DNA of 40,099 nt from Blastocatellia bacterium (lineage in GTDB: Bacteria; Acidobacteriota; Blastocatellia; Pyrinomonadales; Pyrinomonadaceae). Shown one piece after another: positions 8,818 to 16,941 of this stretch (position 1 is its first letter; each line of letters starts with the position of its first letter). The stretch spans positions 27,483 through 67,581 of the forward strand of contig DNND01000045.1 in assembly GCA_003488005.1 (NCBI GenBank), given 5' to 3'. The translations under genes and the position numbers were made by a program. Below the pieces are notes generated by a model. It was not told where the DNA came from, made no database searches, and was given only the letters and a program-made list of their open reading frames with translations.

Positions 8818-9099
8818 TTACAATTCACGCCTGCCATGAATTACGGCGGCCACTGTCACAGTCTCGTTCTCGATGCGGTAGATAATGCGGTAGCTATATG
8901 CAAAGATTTCTCTAATAGTTTCCACCCCAAATTCAGGCACAATCCTGCCAGCGAAAGGGAAGTTTTCCAAATTACGCGTGGAATTAATTACTCTTCTGAC
9001 GACAGTGCCGGCATAGGAAATGGAATCGCGGGATATGTAGCTTGCAATCGCCTCGATATCTTCGATGGCGGTGGGGGACCACACTACTTTGTGAGCCAT
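8818..9099 (-). CDS. ParE/RelE-family toxin (second module)
   Basis: 93-residue protein with the ParE pattern: KVVWSPTAIEDIEAIASYISRDS at the N-terminus, then LENFPFAGRIVPEFG, REIFAYSYRIIYRIE, and the terminal VAAVIHGRREL (a conserved HGRR ending in the ParE branch). ParE toxins poison DNA gyrase, but the branch assignment here is by motif only. The gene overlaps its antitoxin by 16 nt. It is unlike the toxin at 4938-5204 in sequence, so the two modules are not a recent duplication. Confidence 0.87.
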   Translation of the reverse strand: MAHKVVWSPTAIEDIEAIASYISRDSISYAGTVVRRVINSTRNLENFPFAGRIVPEFGVETIREIFAYSYRIIYRIENETVTVAAVIHGRREL

Positions 9100-9272
9100 T
9101 TGTCCAAACGCCGTTCAACTTCATCTTGCGAAACTGTGGCCTGACTGTCGGCAGCGTCAAGCCCCTGGCGAACTTTCTCTATCACGTATAAGTGATATTG
9201 AATATCTTCAAGGGAACAGTCGTCTGGTAATTTGCTTAGTAACGATTCGACTTCTTGCTTTGCGGTACCCAT
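9084..9272 (-). CDS. Antitoxin of the second ParE module
   Basis: 62-residue acidic helical protein (KQEVESLLSKLPDDCSLEDIQYHLYVIEKVRQGL), a pattern common in small antitoxins encoded upstream of ParE toxins. GGAGG lies about 11 nt before the ATG at 9272. The C-terminal half (VSQDEVERRLDKWL) would wrap the toxin. Its stop lies inside the toxin coding region, so translation is probably coupled. Confidence 0.8.
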   Translation of the reverse strand: MGTAKQEVESLLSKLPDDCSLEDIQYHLYVIEKVRQGLDAADSQATVSQDEVERRLDKWLTK

Positions 9273-9511
9273 AGGAACTGTCGCCTCCAGGGTTTTATTC
9301 TATCTCGCTTTTTGGTCAAACATTGTCCTCGGACACTTGTTCGGCTTGCTACGAATTCGCAAGCATACTTATTATCACCCGCCCTGACAACGACTGCCCA
9401 CAAACACGCGCTTTTTTCATCCGCTCATAAACAATCTTGGCGCTGACAACTGGACAGCGTATCATTCGAATAATGCTGAACGCCGGAGCGCTAACATTCA
9501 AGGAGTTTGCC

Positions 9512-10105
9512 ATGCGCGAACCATTACCGCTGGCGACGATTCATGATGCGGTTCTGGAGTTTTTGCGCGGGCGCGATGACGTAGTCGTCTTTGGCGCAAC
9601 GGCGGTCAATGCCTACGTTGATGAACCACGCATGACTCAAGACATCGATCTCATGTCGACACGTGCCGCAGAACTAGCGGAAGAGTTACGTGAACACCTG
9701 AGCACACGATTCACGATTGCCGTGCGGGTTCGCGAGGTCGCCAAGGCAAAAGGTTACCGCCTGTTTCAGATTCAGAAGAGCGGCAATCGGCACTTGGTTG
9801 ACGTGCGCAGCGTCGCAGAACTCCCGAAAGCCAACCTTATACAGGAGATTTCCATTGCCTCTCCGCCAGAGCTGATCGCTCAGAAAGTCTTTTCGTATCA
9901 CGCTCGCCGAGGACAACCAAAGGGATTCTCGGACATGCGCGACCTCGCAGTGTTGTTTCTAGCTTTCCCGGAACTAAAAACCGAGTCGGGCCCAGTATTA
10001 AATGCACTGCGCGTTCTCGATGCCAATGAGGACGTGATGCAAACCTGGCGCGAACTGATCGCTCAGGAAATACTTGTGCCTGATCCTGATAGTGAATTTG
10101 ACTGA
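9512..10105 (+). CDS. AbiEii/MNT-like nucleotidyltransferase-domain protein
   Basis: 197-residue cytoplasmic protein with a DNA-polymerase-beta-type nucleotidyltransferase core: VVVFGATAVNAYVDEPR, then the metal-binding DID (Asp44, Asp46) in MTQDIDLMS. The GxxAVNAY…R.T.DIDL layout is that of the AbiEii/AbiGii toxin and related stand-alone nucleotidyltransferases. In AbiE systems an AbiEi antitoxin is encoded alongside; none is visible here, so this could be an orphan or a housekeeping relative. The ATG at 9512 is chosen because AAGGAG lies 7 nt upstream. It is divergent from the ParE module and 34 nt upstream of the aminomethyltransferase gene. Confidence 0.75.
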   Translation: MREPLPLATIHDAVLEFLRGRDDVVVFGATAVNAYVDEPRMTQDIDLMSTRAAELAEELREHLSTRFTIAVRVREVAKAKGYRLFQIQKSGNRHLVDVRSVAELPKANLIQEISIASPPELIAQKVFSYHARRGQPKGFSDMRDLAVLFLAFPELKTESGPVLNALRVLDANEDVMQTWRELIAQEILVPDPDSEFD

Positions 10106-10139
10106 ACCTTTTCGTCCACATAGTTTAGACTCCTGCCGC

Positions 10140-11342
10140 ATGCCTGTCGGAACTGCTTTTCACGAACGAACGTTTTCACTTTGCGAAAGTTTGAACTATC
10201 GCGAATGGTCGGGATACTACGCGGTCAGCTCGTATGAACCGCATCACGAGCATGAGTACAACGCGATTCGCAATGCCGCGGCGCTGATCGATATTTCTCC
10301 GCTCTTCAAATATCGGCTCACTGGTCCTGATGCGACCAAGCTCGTTGACCGCGTCATCACGCGCGACATGCGCAAGGTTTCTGTGGGCCAGGTCATCTAC
10401 ACACCGTGGTGCGACGAGAACGGAAAAGTAATCGACGACGGCACTGTGTCGCGTCTTGAAGAAAATACTTATCGCTGGACCGCAGCCGATCCCAGTCTGC
10501 GTTGGTTCAGACAAATCGCCAGCGGCATGAAAGTCGAGATTGAAGACATTTCGGAAACTGTTTCAGCACTAGCCTTGCAGGGTCCGACCTCCGGGCGTTT
10601 GCTTAAGAGCCTGGTAAGCGACGCAGACATTGCCAACCTGAAATATTTCCGCGTCACCAAAGCAACGATAGCCGGAACTCCCGTTGAGATTTCGCGCACC
10701 GGCTACACCGGCGATCTTGGTTATGAAATATGGGTATCAAGCGACCAGGCATTGAGAGTTTGGGATGAACTGATGACGGCCGGGCGCGCTTTTGATATTC
10801 ATCCGACCGGGATGCTGGCGCTGGATGTTTCTAGGATAGAAGCAGGGCTGCTGTTAATCGAAGTCGATTTCAACAGCAGCAAGAAAGCGCTGATCGACGA
10901 GCAAAAATACTCGCCTTTTGAAATGGGTCTCGGCCGGCTGGTCCATCTCGACAAGAACCGTTTCATCGGCCAGGCGGCGCTGCTGGCAGAACAAAAGGGT
11001 GGGCACGCTCGCGAGATCGTTGGCCTCGAGATTGATTGGCCTGCCGTTGAGAGCCTTTACGAGAATGTTGGTCTGCCGCCCGCAGTTTCTGCGATCGCTT
11101 CCCGGGTAGCAGTACCGGTGTTCAAGGACGGCGCACAAGTTGGCAAAGCGACTTCCAGTACCTGGTCGCCAACATTGAAGAAGATGATTGCGCTAGCCAC
11201 GCTCAATCGGCAGCACACGCGCGCCGGCACAAAACTCCAATTCGAGATCACAGTCGAGGCCGTGCGCCATCGCGTGCCGGCAACGGTTGTGAAAACGCCG
11301 TTCTTTAATCCGAAGCGTAAGATTGCCACGCCTGTGACTTGA
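10140..11342 (+). CDS. GcvT-like folate-dependent aminomethyltransferase
   Basis: 400-residue protein of the glycine-cleavage T-protein/DMGDH-C-terminal family, which transfers a one-carbon unit from an amine to tetrahydrofolate. The folate-binding fold is seen in IDISPLFKYRLTGPDA, the active-site segment GKVIDDGTVSRL (Asp99-Asp100), ALQGPTSGRLL and SRTGYTGDLGYEIWV. A C-terminal barrel domain follows. It has the length of a stand-alone T-protein, but no GcvH or GcvP is nearby; the next gene encodes a Rieske oxygenase of the choline-monooxygenase type. I infer a demethylation role on an N-methylated compound rather than classical glycine cleavage. ATG 10140 is taken; a start at 10074 would overlap the previous gene by 32 nt. 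Confidence 0.85.
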   Translation: MPVGTAFHERTFSLCESLNYREWSGYYAVSSYEPHHEHEYNAIRNAAALIDISPLFKYRLTGPDATKLVDRVITRDMRKVSVGQVIYTPWCDENGKVIDDGTVSRLEENTYRWTAADPSLRWFRQIASGMKVEIEDISETVSALALQGPTSGRLLKSLVSDADIANLKYFRVTKATIAGTPVEISRTGYTGDLGYEIWVSSDQALRVWDELMTAGRAFDIHPTGMLALDVSRIEAGLLLIEVDFNSSKKALIDEQKYSPFEMGLGRLVHLDKNRFIGQAALLAEQKGGHAREIVGLEIDWPAVESLYENVGLPPAVSAIASRVAVPVFKDGAQVGKATSSTWSPTLKKMIALATLNRQHTRAGTKLQFEITVEAVRHRVPATVVKTPFFNPKRKIATPVT

Positions 11343-11364
11343 AACTGAGGTTAAAACTTGAAAA

Positions 11365-11522
11365 GCGGCTGTGCCGCCTCCCGTGCGGAAAGGCTGTGCC
11401 TTTCCGAAATCGTTTTTTTATCTTGAGAGGCTGCGCCTCTCGATCGCAGAGGCGCAGCCTCTAATTTGAATCGTGTCGAACGGTAAGGCGAAGCCTTACC
11501 GCAAGGATGGCGGCAAAGCCGC
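11365..11522. repeat. Array of six short GGC-NNN-GCC hairpins
   Basis: Six perfect small hairpins stand in a row, each with a 3-nt loop and a stem ending in GGC/GCC: 11365-11377 (5 bp), 11386-11406 (9 bp), 11425-11441 (7 bp), 11448-11462 (6 bp), 11481-11501 (9 bp) and 11510-11522 (5 bp). The outer stem bases differ between members (CGGAAAGGC, GAGAGGC, CGGTAAGGC), so each hairpin is complementary within itself but not a copy of the others. This is compensatory variation. The array fills the space before the Rieske gene, and an in-frame ATG at 11473 would spuriously translate part of it. Confidence 0.85.
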
Positions 11523-11550
11523 GTCTGAGCCGCTGTCCTTTTCCCCATCC

Positions 11551-12663
11551 ATGAATCCAGGTCTCAAACAAATCATCGACAGTTATGATTCAAACGCAGC
11601 GCTGGACCAGGCGTTTACCATACCCGCATCGTGGTACACCAGCGACGAGCTTTATCAACTGGAATTGAAAAACGTCTTCGCGCCTTCGTGGCAATTCGGT
11701 TGCCGTCTCAAGCAAGTTGAAAGCGCCGGCCAATATGTCACCGCTGACGTTGCCGGCGAACCGATCGTCATCGTCCGCGGCACCGACAACGTCTTGCGTG
11801 GTTTCTTTAACGTCTGCCGGCATCATGCGGCGGCGGTAATGACTGAAACTGAAGGCACGGCCGCACAGCTTCGTTGTCCCTACCACGGCTGGACTTACAC
11901 GCTTGCTGGTGAACTAAAAGGCGCGCCGGATTTCACAGGCGTATGCGATTTCGAGCGATCACAGAATGGTTTGTTGCCGGTGCAAACCGCAGTTTGGGAG
12001 CAGTGGGTTTTTGTAAGAACAGGAGAGAAGGATAAAGCGGCGGACTCGTTTAATGATTTTCTGGGCGCCGATCTGATCGCACAAATTCAGCCGTTGCGGT
12101 TGGAAAACCTTCACTGGTTCGAGCGCCGCCATTACCACTTCGATTGCAACTGGAAAGTTTTTGTCGACAACTATCTCGACGGCGGTTATCACGTGCCGCA
12201 TTTACACAAAGGCCTGGACAGCGTGCTCGACTACAGCAATTATAAAATTGAAAACGGTGCGCGCTTTTGTTTGCAGTCGAGCCCGATAGTCACCGAGGGC
12301 GCTGAACCCGAGACAGGCGCGGTGCGCAAGGGCCAACGCGCGCTTTATTACTGGCTCTATCCGAACTTCATGATCAACTGGTATGAAGGCGCCATGGACA
12401 CTAATCTCGTCATTCCGCGTGGCGTGGATAAGACTGAAGTAATTTTCGATTTTTACTTTGCGGACGTCTCCGAGCCGGCGCGCGAGCGCAACCTCAGGAG
12501 TATTGCCGTCGGCCAACGAATACAAGATGAAGATACCGAGATATGTAAATCAGTTCAGCGCGGACTTAATTCGCGCGCGTACGACGCCGGCCGCCTCTCG
12601 GTACGCCGCGAAGCGGGCGAACACCTCTTTCATCGATTGCTCGCCGCCGACTTGAGGGCCTAA
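11551..12663 (+). CDS. Rieske non-haem iron oxygenase, choline-monooxygenase-like
   Basis: Alpha subunit of an aromatic-ring-hydroxylating-type oxygenase, 370 residues. The [2Fe-2S] Rieske ligands are C89-x-H91 in FNVCRHHA and C109-x2-H112 in CPYHGW. The catalytic iron segment is VDNYLDGGYHVPHLH (His214, His219), which closely resembles choline monooxygenase and glycine-betaine/stachydrine demethylases rather than benzoate-type dioxygenases. The C-terminus has CKSVQRGLNSRAYDAGR. Such enzymes hydroxylate an N-methyl carbon and so release formaldehyde; the GcvT-like gene just upstream suits capture of the carbon. No dedicated reductase is encoded beside it. Start 11551 is preferred because upstream codons are hairpin repeats; no clear SD is visible. 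Confidence 0.88.
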   Translation: MNPGLKQIIDSYDSNAALDQAFTIPASWYTSDELYQLELKNVFAPSWQFGCRLKQVESAGQYVTADVAGEPIVIVRGTDNVLRGFFNVCRHHAAAVMTETEGTAAQLRCPYHGWTYTLAGELKGAPDFTGVCDFERSQNGLLPVQTAVWEQWVFVRTGEKDKAADSFNDFLGADLIAQIQPLRLENLHWFERRHYHFDCNWKVFVDNYLDGGYHVPHLHKGLDSVLDYSNYKIENGARFCLQSSPIVTEGAEPETGAVRKGQRALYYWLYPNFMINWYEGAMDTNLVIPRGVDKTEVIFDFYFADVSEPARERNLRSIAVGQRIQDEDTEICKSVQRGLNSRAYDAGRLSVRREAGEHLFHRLLAADLRA

Positions 12664-12695
12664 CACCTGTTCCGGCCAGGCGCCTCGTCTGTTTC

Positions 12696-14645
12696 TCACT
12701 TAAGCAAATACTCGCGCACAAACATCACGGTCGCGTAAAACTGAAAGTCCTGGTTCTTCTTTCTTGCGAAGCCGTGACCTTCATCTTTTGCCATCAGGTA
12801 CCAGACCGGCGTCTTGTTCTCCCGTACCGTCTTCACCATTTGTTGGGCCTCATTTACCGGCACCCGCGGATCATTGCCGCCGGCGACAACGAACATTGGT
12901 TTGGTTATGTATACGGCATTATTTAATGGCGCAATGCGCAGCATAAACTCGCGCATTTTTGGATCCCGTTCATCGCCATATTCAACCCGACGCAAATCCC
13001 GCCGGTACGATTCGGTGCGTTCAAGAAAAGAAACCAGGCTCGAGATGCCAACCACGGGCAACGAGGCGCGAATCTTGTTGTTGTAACGTTGGGCCACCGC
13101 AAAAGTCATATGGCCGCCATAGGAGCCGCCGGTTACCATCACGCGGTTTGCGTCGAGTGTTGGTTGCGTCTTGATCCAGTCGAGTAGCGCGCCAATGTCT
13201 TTGTAGGTATCTTCCCTTAGAAATCCGTTATCCAGTTTCAGAAAAGTTTTACCGAAGCCGGTCGAGCCGCGCACGTTAGGGAAAATCATCGCCACGCCGA
13301 GCTCATTCAAATAATAATTACTGCGGCCCAGGAAGCTCGGTCGCGACTGGCCCTCCGGTCCACCATGAATATTTATGACGACCGGACGCGGTCCGGTAAA
13401 CCTTGCCGGCGGCTGGTATAGAAACCCGCTAATGCTTCTGCCATCAAAGCTGTTCCACTTAACTAATTCGGCCTGGGCAAATTGATTTGTATTCAGGCCG
13501 CCAGTTTCGCTTTCAGTCCAACGTTCAACTTTCCCGCTACGCACGTCGAGCGAATAGATGTCTGCAGGCGTGCGCGCTGAAGAAAAGTTGAAGCCTAGGT
13601 CTTTGTTGTTTTCGTGCCACCTAAGCCCCCCGATAATCCCCACCGGCAACGAGGGCACGTTCTTTTCCTTGCTTGACCTGGTGTCGAGCAAGTGCAGCCG
13701 GCTGACGCCGTCCTCGTTTGTGACATACGCGATCGTCTTGCCATCCGGCGAGAGCGCAAACGAGTCAACGTCCCAATGGATTTGACTGCCGAGAAACGTT
13801 TGCTGTTTGGTCGCCAGGTCCATGTAAGCCAGGCGAAGAAATTCTGAGTCTTTGTCGGTGGTCAAATAAACTCCGCGTCCGTCGTGACTAAATCGAACCG
13901 GACCATAATTGACTTTGTCGACGTTACCTTTCGGCGTCAACAGAGTCTTTTCACCCGTGGTTACGTCGACGATCCAAATGTAGGACTCGTTGGCGGAAAC
14001 ATTCTCGTTGAGCAGCAGTTTGCGATCGTCGGGCGACCAATCGGAAACGCCCCAACCGCCGCCGCTCAACTGCAGCAACAGGCGATCGGTTTTGGGTTCC
14101 GATGGGTTGATAATGTAGAGATCGGTGTCGCCGCCGCTACGACGCGTTGAGTTGTAGACGGCGCGGTCCCCAGCGTTGGACCAGTTCCAGCCAGTGTTGC
14201 GCGACTTGCCATCCGTCAGCAACGTAATGCCGCCATCAGCAAAGTCATAGCGGTAGTATTGATAGAACTCGTTGCCGCCGACGTCTTTGTTAAAAACAAA
14301 AGAGTCACCGGTTTTTGGACGATATGAAGCTCCGCCCGAACGCTCCTGCGAAAAAGTGAGTTGCGTGCGCGCGCCGCCCGGCATTTTCAAAAGATGAACT
14401 TGGTTGGTGTCGCCGAACCGGGTGCTGATCAGCATCTCCCGCCGCGATGGATGCCAACTGGAAATGCCCGCGCTGCGAAACTCGGCATACCGACCTACTT
14501 CGTCAGCCAGGCTCGCAGGAATTGCCGGAATCCCCTCAACCACCAAATTCTCTCCCGGCGTAACCATCCCGCCTTGCGCTCTGGTACCAACAAAAAGGAC
14601 ACCGGTTAGACTGGTCGCTAGCAAGACGCTGATTAATTTTTTCAT
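12696..14645 (-). CDS. Secreted S9-family peptidase (prolyl oligopeptidase/acylaminoacyl type)
   Basis: 649-residue serine peptidase. An N-terminal signal peptide (MKKLISVLLATSLTGVLFVG) is followed by a beta-propeller (residues about 60-380) with TolB-like repeats such as LSPDGKTIAYVTNEDG. The alpha/beta-hydrolase domain begins near 440. The catalytic triad is visible: Ser508 in GGSYGGH, Asp592 in GGNDPRVP and His624 in DEGHGF. The oxyanion-region NIHGGPEGQ is intact. It probably cleaves short peptides in the periplasm. ATG 14645 is chosen for its GAGGAG site and signal peptide; the reading frame stays open to 14789 through a CACAGAG-rich leader. It is convergent with the Rieske gene, 32 nt away. 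Confidence 0.93.
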   Translation of the reverse strand: MKKLISVLLATSLTGVLFVGTRAQGGMVTPGENLVVEGIPAIPASLADEVGRYAEFRSAGISSWHPSRREMLISTRFGDTNQVHLLKMPGGARTQLTFSQERSGGASYRPKTGDSFVFNKDVGGNEFYQYYRYDFADGGITLLTDGKSRNTGWNWSNAGDRAVYNSTRRSGGDTDLYIINPSEPKTDRLLLQLSGGGWGVSDWSPDDRKLLLNENVSANESYIWIVDVTTGEKTLLTPKGNVDKVNYGPVRFSHDGRGVYLTTDKDSEFLRLAYMDLATKQQTFLGSQIHWDVDSFALSPDGKTIAYVTNEDGVSRLHLLDTRSSKEKNVPSLPVGIIGGLRWHENNKDLGFNFSSARTPADIYSLDVRSGKVERWTESETGGLNTNQFAQAELVKWNSFDGRSISGFLYQPPARFTGPRPVVINIHGGPEGQSRPSFLGRSNYYLNELGVAMIFPNVRGSTGFGKTFLKLDNGFLREDTYKDIGALLDWIKTQPTLDANRVMVTGGSYGGHMTFAVAQRYNNKIRASLPVVGISSLVSFLERTESYRRDLRRVEYGDERDPKMREFMLRIAPLNNAVYITKPMFVVAGGNDPRVPVNEAQQMVKTVRENKTPVWYLMAKDEGHGFARKKNQDFQFYATVMFVREYLLK

Positions 14646-14691
14646 GAGCGGAAACTCCTCAGTAGTTGTCGGGGTAAGACTATTAGTTTCA

Positions 14692-14745
14692 CTCTTGCTC
14701 TGTGTAACCTTTGTGTTCTTAGTGTCTCTGTGGTGAGTTTTTATT
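14692..14745. repeat. CACAGAG-type low-complexity intergenic repeat
   Basis: On the minus strand the leader of the S9 peptidase contains CACCACAGAGACACTAAG, then AACACAAAGG and TTACACAGAG, a quasi-periodic run of CACAGAG-like words. It lies in the 247-nt divergent space between the peptidase and the permease. Similar runs recur between genes in environmental bacteria (from memory). No function can be read from it. Confidence 0.5.
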
Positions 14746-14892
14746 AGCGATGGCTCACTACCGAGACACATAGTAAACAGACGAGGCACAAGAGATTGGA
14801 TCGAACTAAGGAGGCGTACTATAACTCAAAACCGTTGGCTAATGATAAAGTGAAACACGGCCCATGCGTCTCGGCTGCCTTCGCCTAAGCAG

Positions 14893-16224
14893 ATGACAAA
14901 AACAATTTCCAGTGACGCCGTACGCGGCCATTTGTTTCGCGTGCTTGGTGTCGGCTTCGGCCTCGCGGTAATTATTGGTAACACCATCGGCTCGGGAATC
15001 TTTCGCACACCGGGACAGATTGCGGCGCATTTGCCGAACGTGTGGTTGTTCCTGGCTGTGTGGGTCATCGGCGGAATGTACGCACTGTTGGGCGCGTTGC
15101 AGATTGCGGAACTGGGTACAATGCTGCCGCGCTCAGGCGGCCAATACGTTTTCGCTCGTCATGCGTTGGGTGAATACGCCGGTTTCATTTCCGGCTGGAG
15201 CGATTGGATTTCGACTTGCGGCAGCACTGCGGCCGTAGCAATTGTGATTGGCGAGTTTTCCCGGGTGCTGTTTCCCGTTTTTCGTGGCTGGGGGATAGCG
15301 CTCGGCATCACGATTACCGTCCTCTTTGCCGCACTGCAATGGCGCGGGATTGCCTGGGGCAGCAGTTCGCAAAACATCACCAGCTCAATCAAAGCGCTCG
15401 CCTTCGTTGCTCTCATCGTTGCGTGCTTCATCTTTGGTAAGGGAACGGCTGGGGCAACTGCAATCATGCCCGTGCCCACCGGGTTTGCGCTCATCGGCGC
15501 ATTCGTGATCTCACTTCAGGCGGTCATTTTCACTTATGACGGTTGGACGGGGGTGGTTTATTTCTCGGAAGAAGTAGAACAACCGGGAAAAAATATTCCA
15601 CGCTCGTTGTTTATCGGGATTCTCTCAATCATTGCCATCTATTTGTTGGTTAACATCGCATTACTTTATGTGTTGCCCATTGGAAAGATTGCCGGCCAGG
15701 ACTTTGCCGTAGGCTTAGCGGCAAATGAGATCTTCGGCAAACACGGCGATACAGTCTTTCGCTCGCTAACGATTCTGTCGATGCTGAGCGCGCTCAATGC
15801 CTACCACCTGATGGCCTCGCGCGTTTTATTTGCCATGAGCCGCGATGGTTTGTTTACAGCCAGGGGCGCGACAGTCAATAAGGGCGGCACGCCCGCCTTT
15901 GCATTGCTTATAAGCGTAATCGTCGCGGTGCTGTTTATAGTGTTCGGGCAAACATTCGAACGCGTGCTGGCGGTGTTGGCTTTCTTCTTCGTTGCAAACT
16001 ATACGCTGTCATTCATTTCGGTTTTCGTGTTGCGATACCGCGAGCCCGAAAAGGAGCGGCCCTATCGAGCCTGGGGCTATCCATGGACTACGGCCGCAGC
16101 GCTGCTTGGTTCAATACTCTTTCTGGCGGGGGCAATTCTTAGCGACACTCGCGTCAGCATCTACGCGCTGCTACTGTTGGCGGTGAGTTATCCAATGTTC
16201 CGCTTTCTGAAACACCTGCGATAA
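14893..16224 (+). CDS. APC-superfamily amino acid permease
   Basis: 443-residue inner-membrane transporter with about 12 hydrophobic segments. TM1 contains the substrate-binding break IIGNTIGSGIFRTPG, the hallmark of APC transporters; TM2-3 contain ELGTMLPRSGGQYVFARHALGEYAGFISGW. The YDGWTGVVYFSEEVEQPGKNIPRS block in TM6 and the following loop is typical of the LAT/basic-amino-acid branch (COG0531). The substrate cannot be read from the sequence. It is divergent from the S9 peptidase; a peptidase beside an amino-acid importer suggests peptide scavenging, which is inference. The ribosome-binding site before ATG 14893 is weak. Confidence 0.92.
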   Translation: MTKTISSDAVRGHLFRVLGVGFGLAVIIGNTIGSGIFRTPGQIAAHLPNVWLFLAVWVIGGMYALLGALQIAELGTMLPRSGGQYVFARHALGEYAGFISGWSDWISTCGSTAAVAIVIGEFSRVLFPVFRGWGIALGITITVLFAALQWRGIAWGSSSQNITSSIKALAFVALIVACFIFGKGTAGATAIMPVPTGFALIGAFVISLQAVIFTYDGWTGVVYFSEEVEQPGKNIPRSLFIGILSIIAIYLLVNIALLYVLPIGKIAGQDFAVGLAANEIFGKHGDTVFRSLTILSMLSALNAYHLMASRVLFAMSRDGLFTARGATVNKGGTPAFALLISVIVAVLFIVFGQTFERVLAVLAFFFVANYTLSFISVFVLRYREPEKERPYRAWGYPWTTAAALLGSILFLAGAILSDTRVSIYALLLLAVSYPMFRFLKHLR

Positions 16225-16293
16225 TAATGTTTGACTTCCGCGCGGAATTCACTTAGAAGGCTTGCTGTTTTGACCCTAGCCATGGAGGACCTA

Positions 16294-16848
16294 ATGAAAA
16301 GAACTTTTTTGATTGCCATATTCAGCCTCATGATAACCAGCGCGTCAGCGGTATTTGCGCAGACCAACGAAGCATCGCGTAATCGCACCAGAGAATCGCT
16401 CGCGGCCTTGCTGGATAAGGCGGGGCCGGGAATTAACGTCGCGTTTCGGCAGAGTAGCAAGCAGCCTTTCAACTACGTAGGCGTGTTGAAGCAGGGCCTG
16501 GTCAACGCCGAAAGTTTTGAAATAGTGATCAGTGTCACGTCAAACGAAACGATCGGTTTCCGCATTTACCCGCACTACAAAAACGGATACATCAACGTTG
16601 ATAATGTGAAGAACAGCGCCGGCATGATGCGGCAGTTGCTCCGACTGAGTGATCGCGCGTTTCTCTTTTGGGGAGCCGACGAGTCGGGCGACATTTTTAC
16701 GGGTTACACATTTACGTTGGAATCAGGTTTTCCCGAAGAGGCAATTAAGATTGTCCTGCGCAGCATCGTAAATAGCGATAAGTTTATTGGGGAGTTGCGA
16801 CCGAATATCGACGGCACCGCCGCCGTAACCGGAGGGGCTACTAACTAA
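16294..16848 (+). CDS. Secreted protein, possibly YbjN-like
   Basis: 184-residue exported protein. MKRTFLIAIFSLMITSASAVFA is a Sec signal peptide with cleavage after VFA. The mature part has alternating strands and helices (SFEIVISVTSNETIGFRIYPHY, NVKNSAGMMRQLLRLSDRAFLFWG), reminiscent of the YbjN/type III-chaperone-like fold; this is a weak structural impression. ATG 16294 is fixed by GGAGG 6 nt upstream. It follows the permease by 69 nt and may be cotranscribed. It ends before the bidirectional terminator. Confidence 0.75.
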   Translation: MKRTFLIAIFSLMITSASAVFAQTNEASRNRTRESLAALLDKAGPGINVAFRQSSKQPFNYVGVLKQGLVNAESFEIVISVTSNETIGFRIYPHYKNGYINVDNVKNSAGMMRQLLRLSDRAFLFWGADESGDIFTGYTFTLESGFPEEAIKIVLRSIVNSDKFIGELRPNIDGTAAVTGGATN

Positions 16849-16892
16849 CAAGAGTACGGGCGAGACACGCCTCACGTGGATCGCGAAAAAAG

Positions 16893-16916
16893 AGGACAGG
16901 CAGCAATGCCTGTCCT
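16893..16916. terminator. Bidirectional Rho-independent terminator made from a REP-like hairpin
   Basis: AGGACAGGC-N6-GCCTGTCCT is a perfect 9-bp stem with a 6-nt loop. It is preceded by AAAAAAG and followed by ACTTTTTG, so either strand gives a stem then a U-run. It sits between two convergent genes (ending at 16848 and 16942), exactly where a shared terminator is expected. The stem is shared with the intergenic hairpin at 3060-3081. Confidence 0.85.
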
Positions 16917-16941
16917 ACTTTTTGTACTCGCATGGGCGGCT

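Noticed and set aside
11473..11550. Upstream in-frame ATG extending the Rieske oxygenase by 26 residues
   Set aside because: The extension translates hairpin repeats and lies before the normal family start (MNPGLKQIID).
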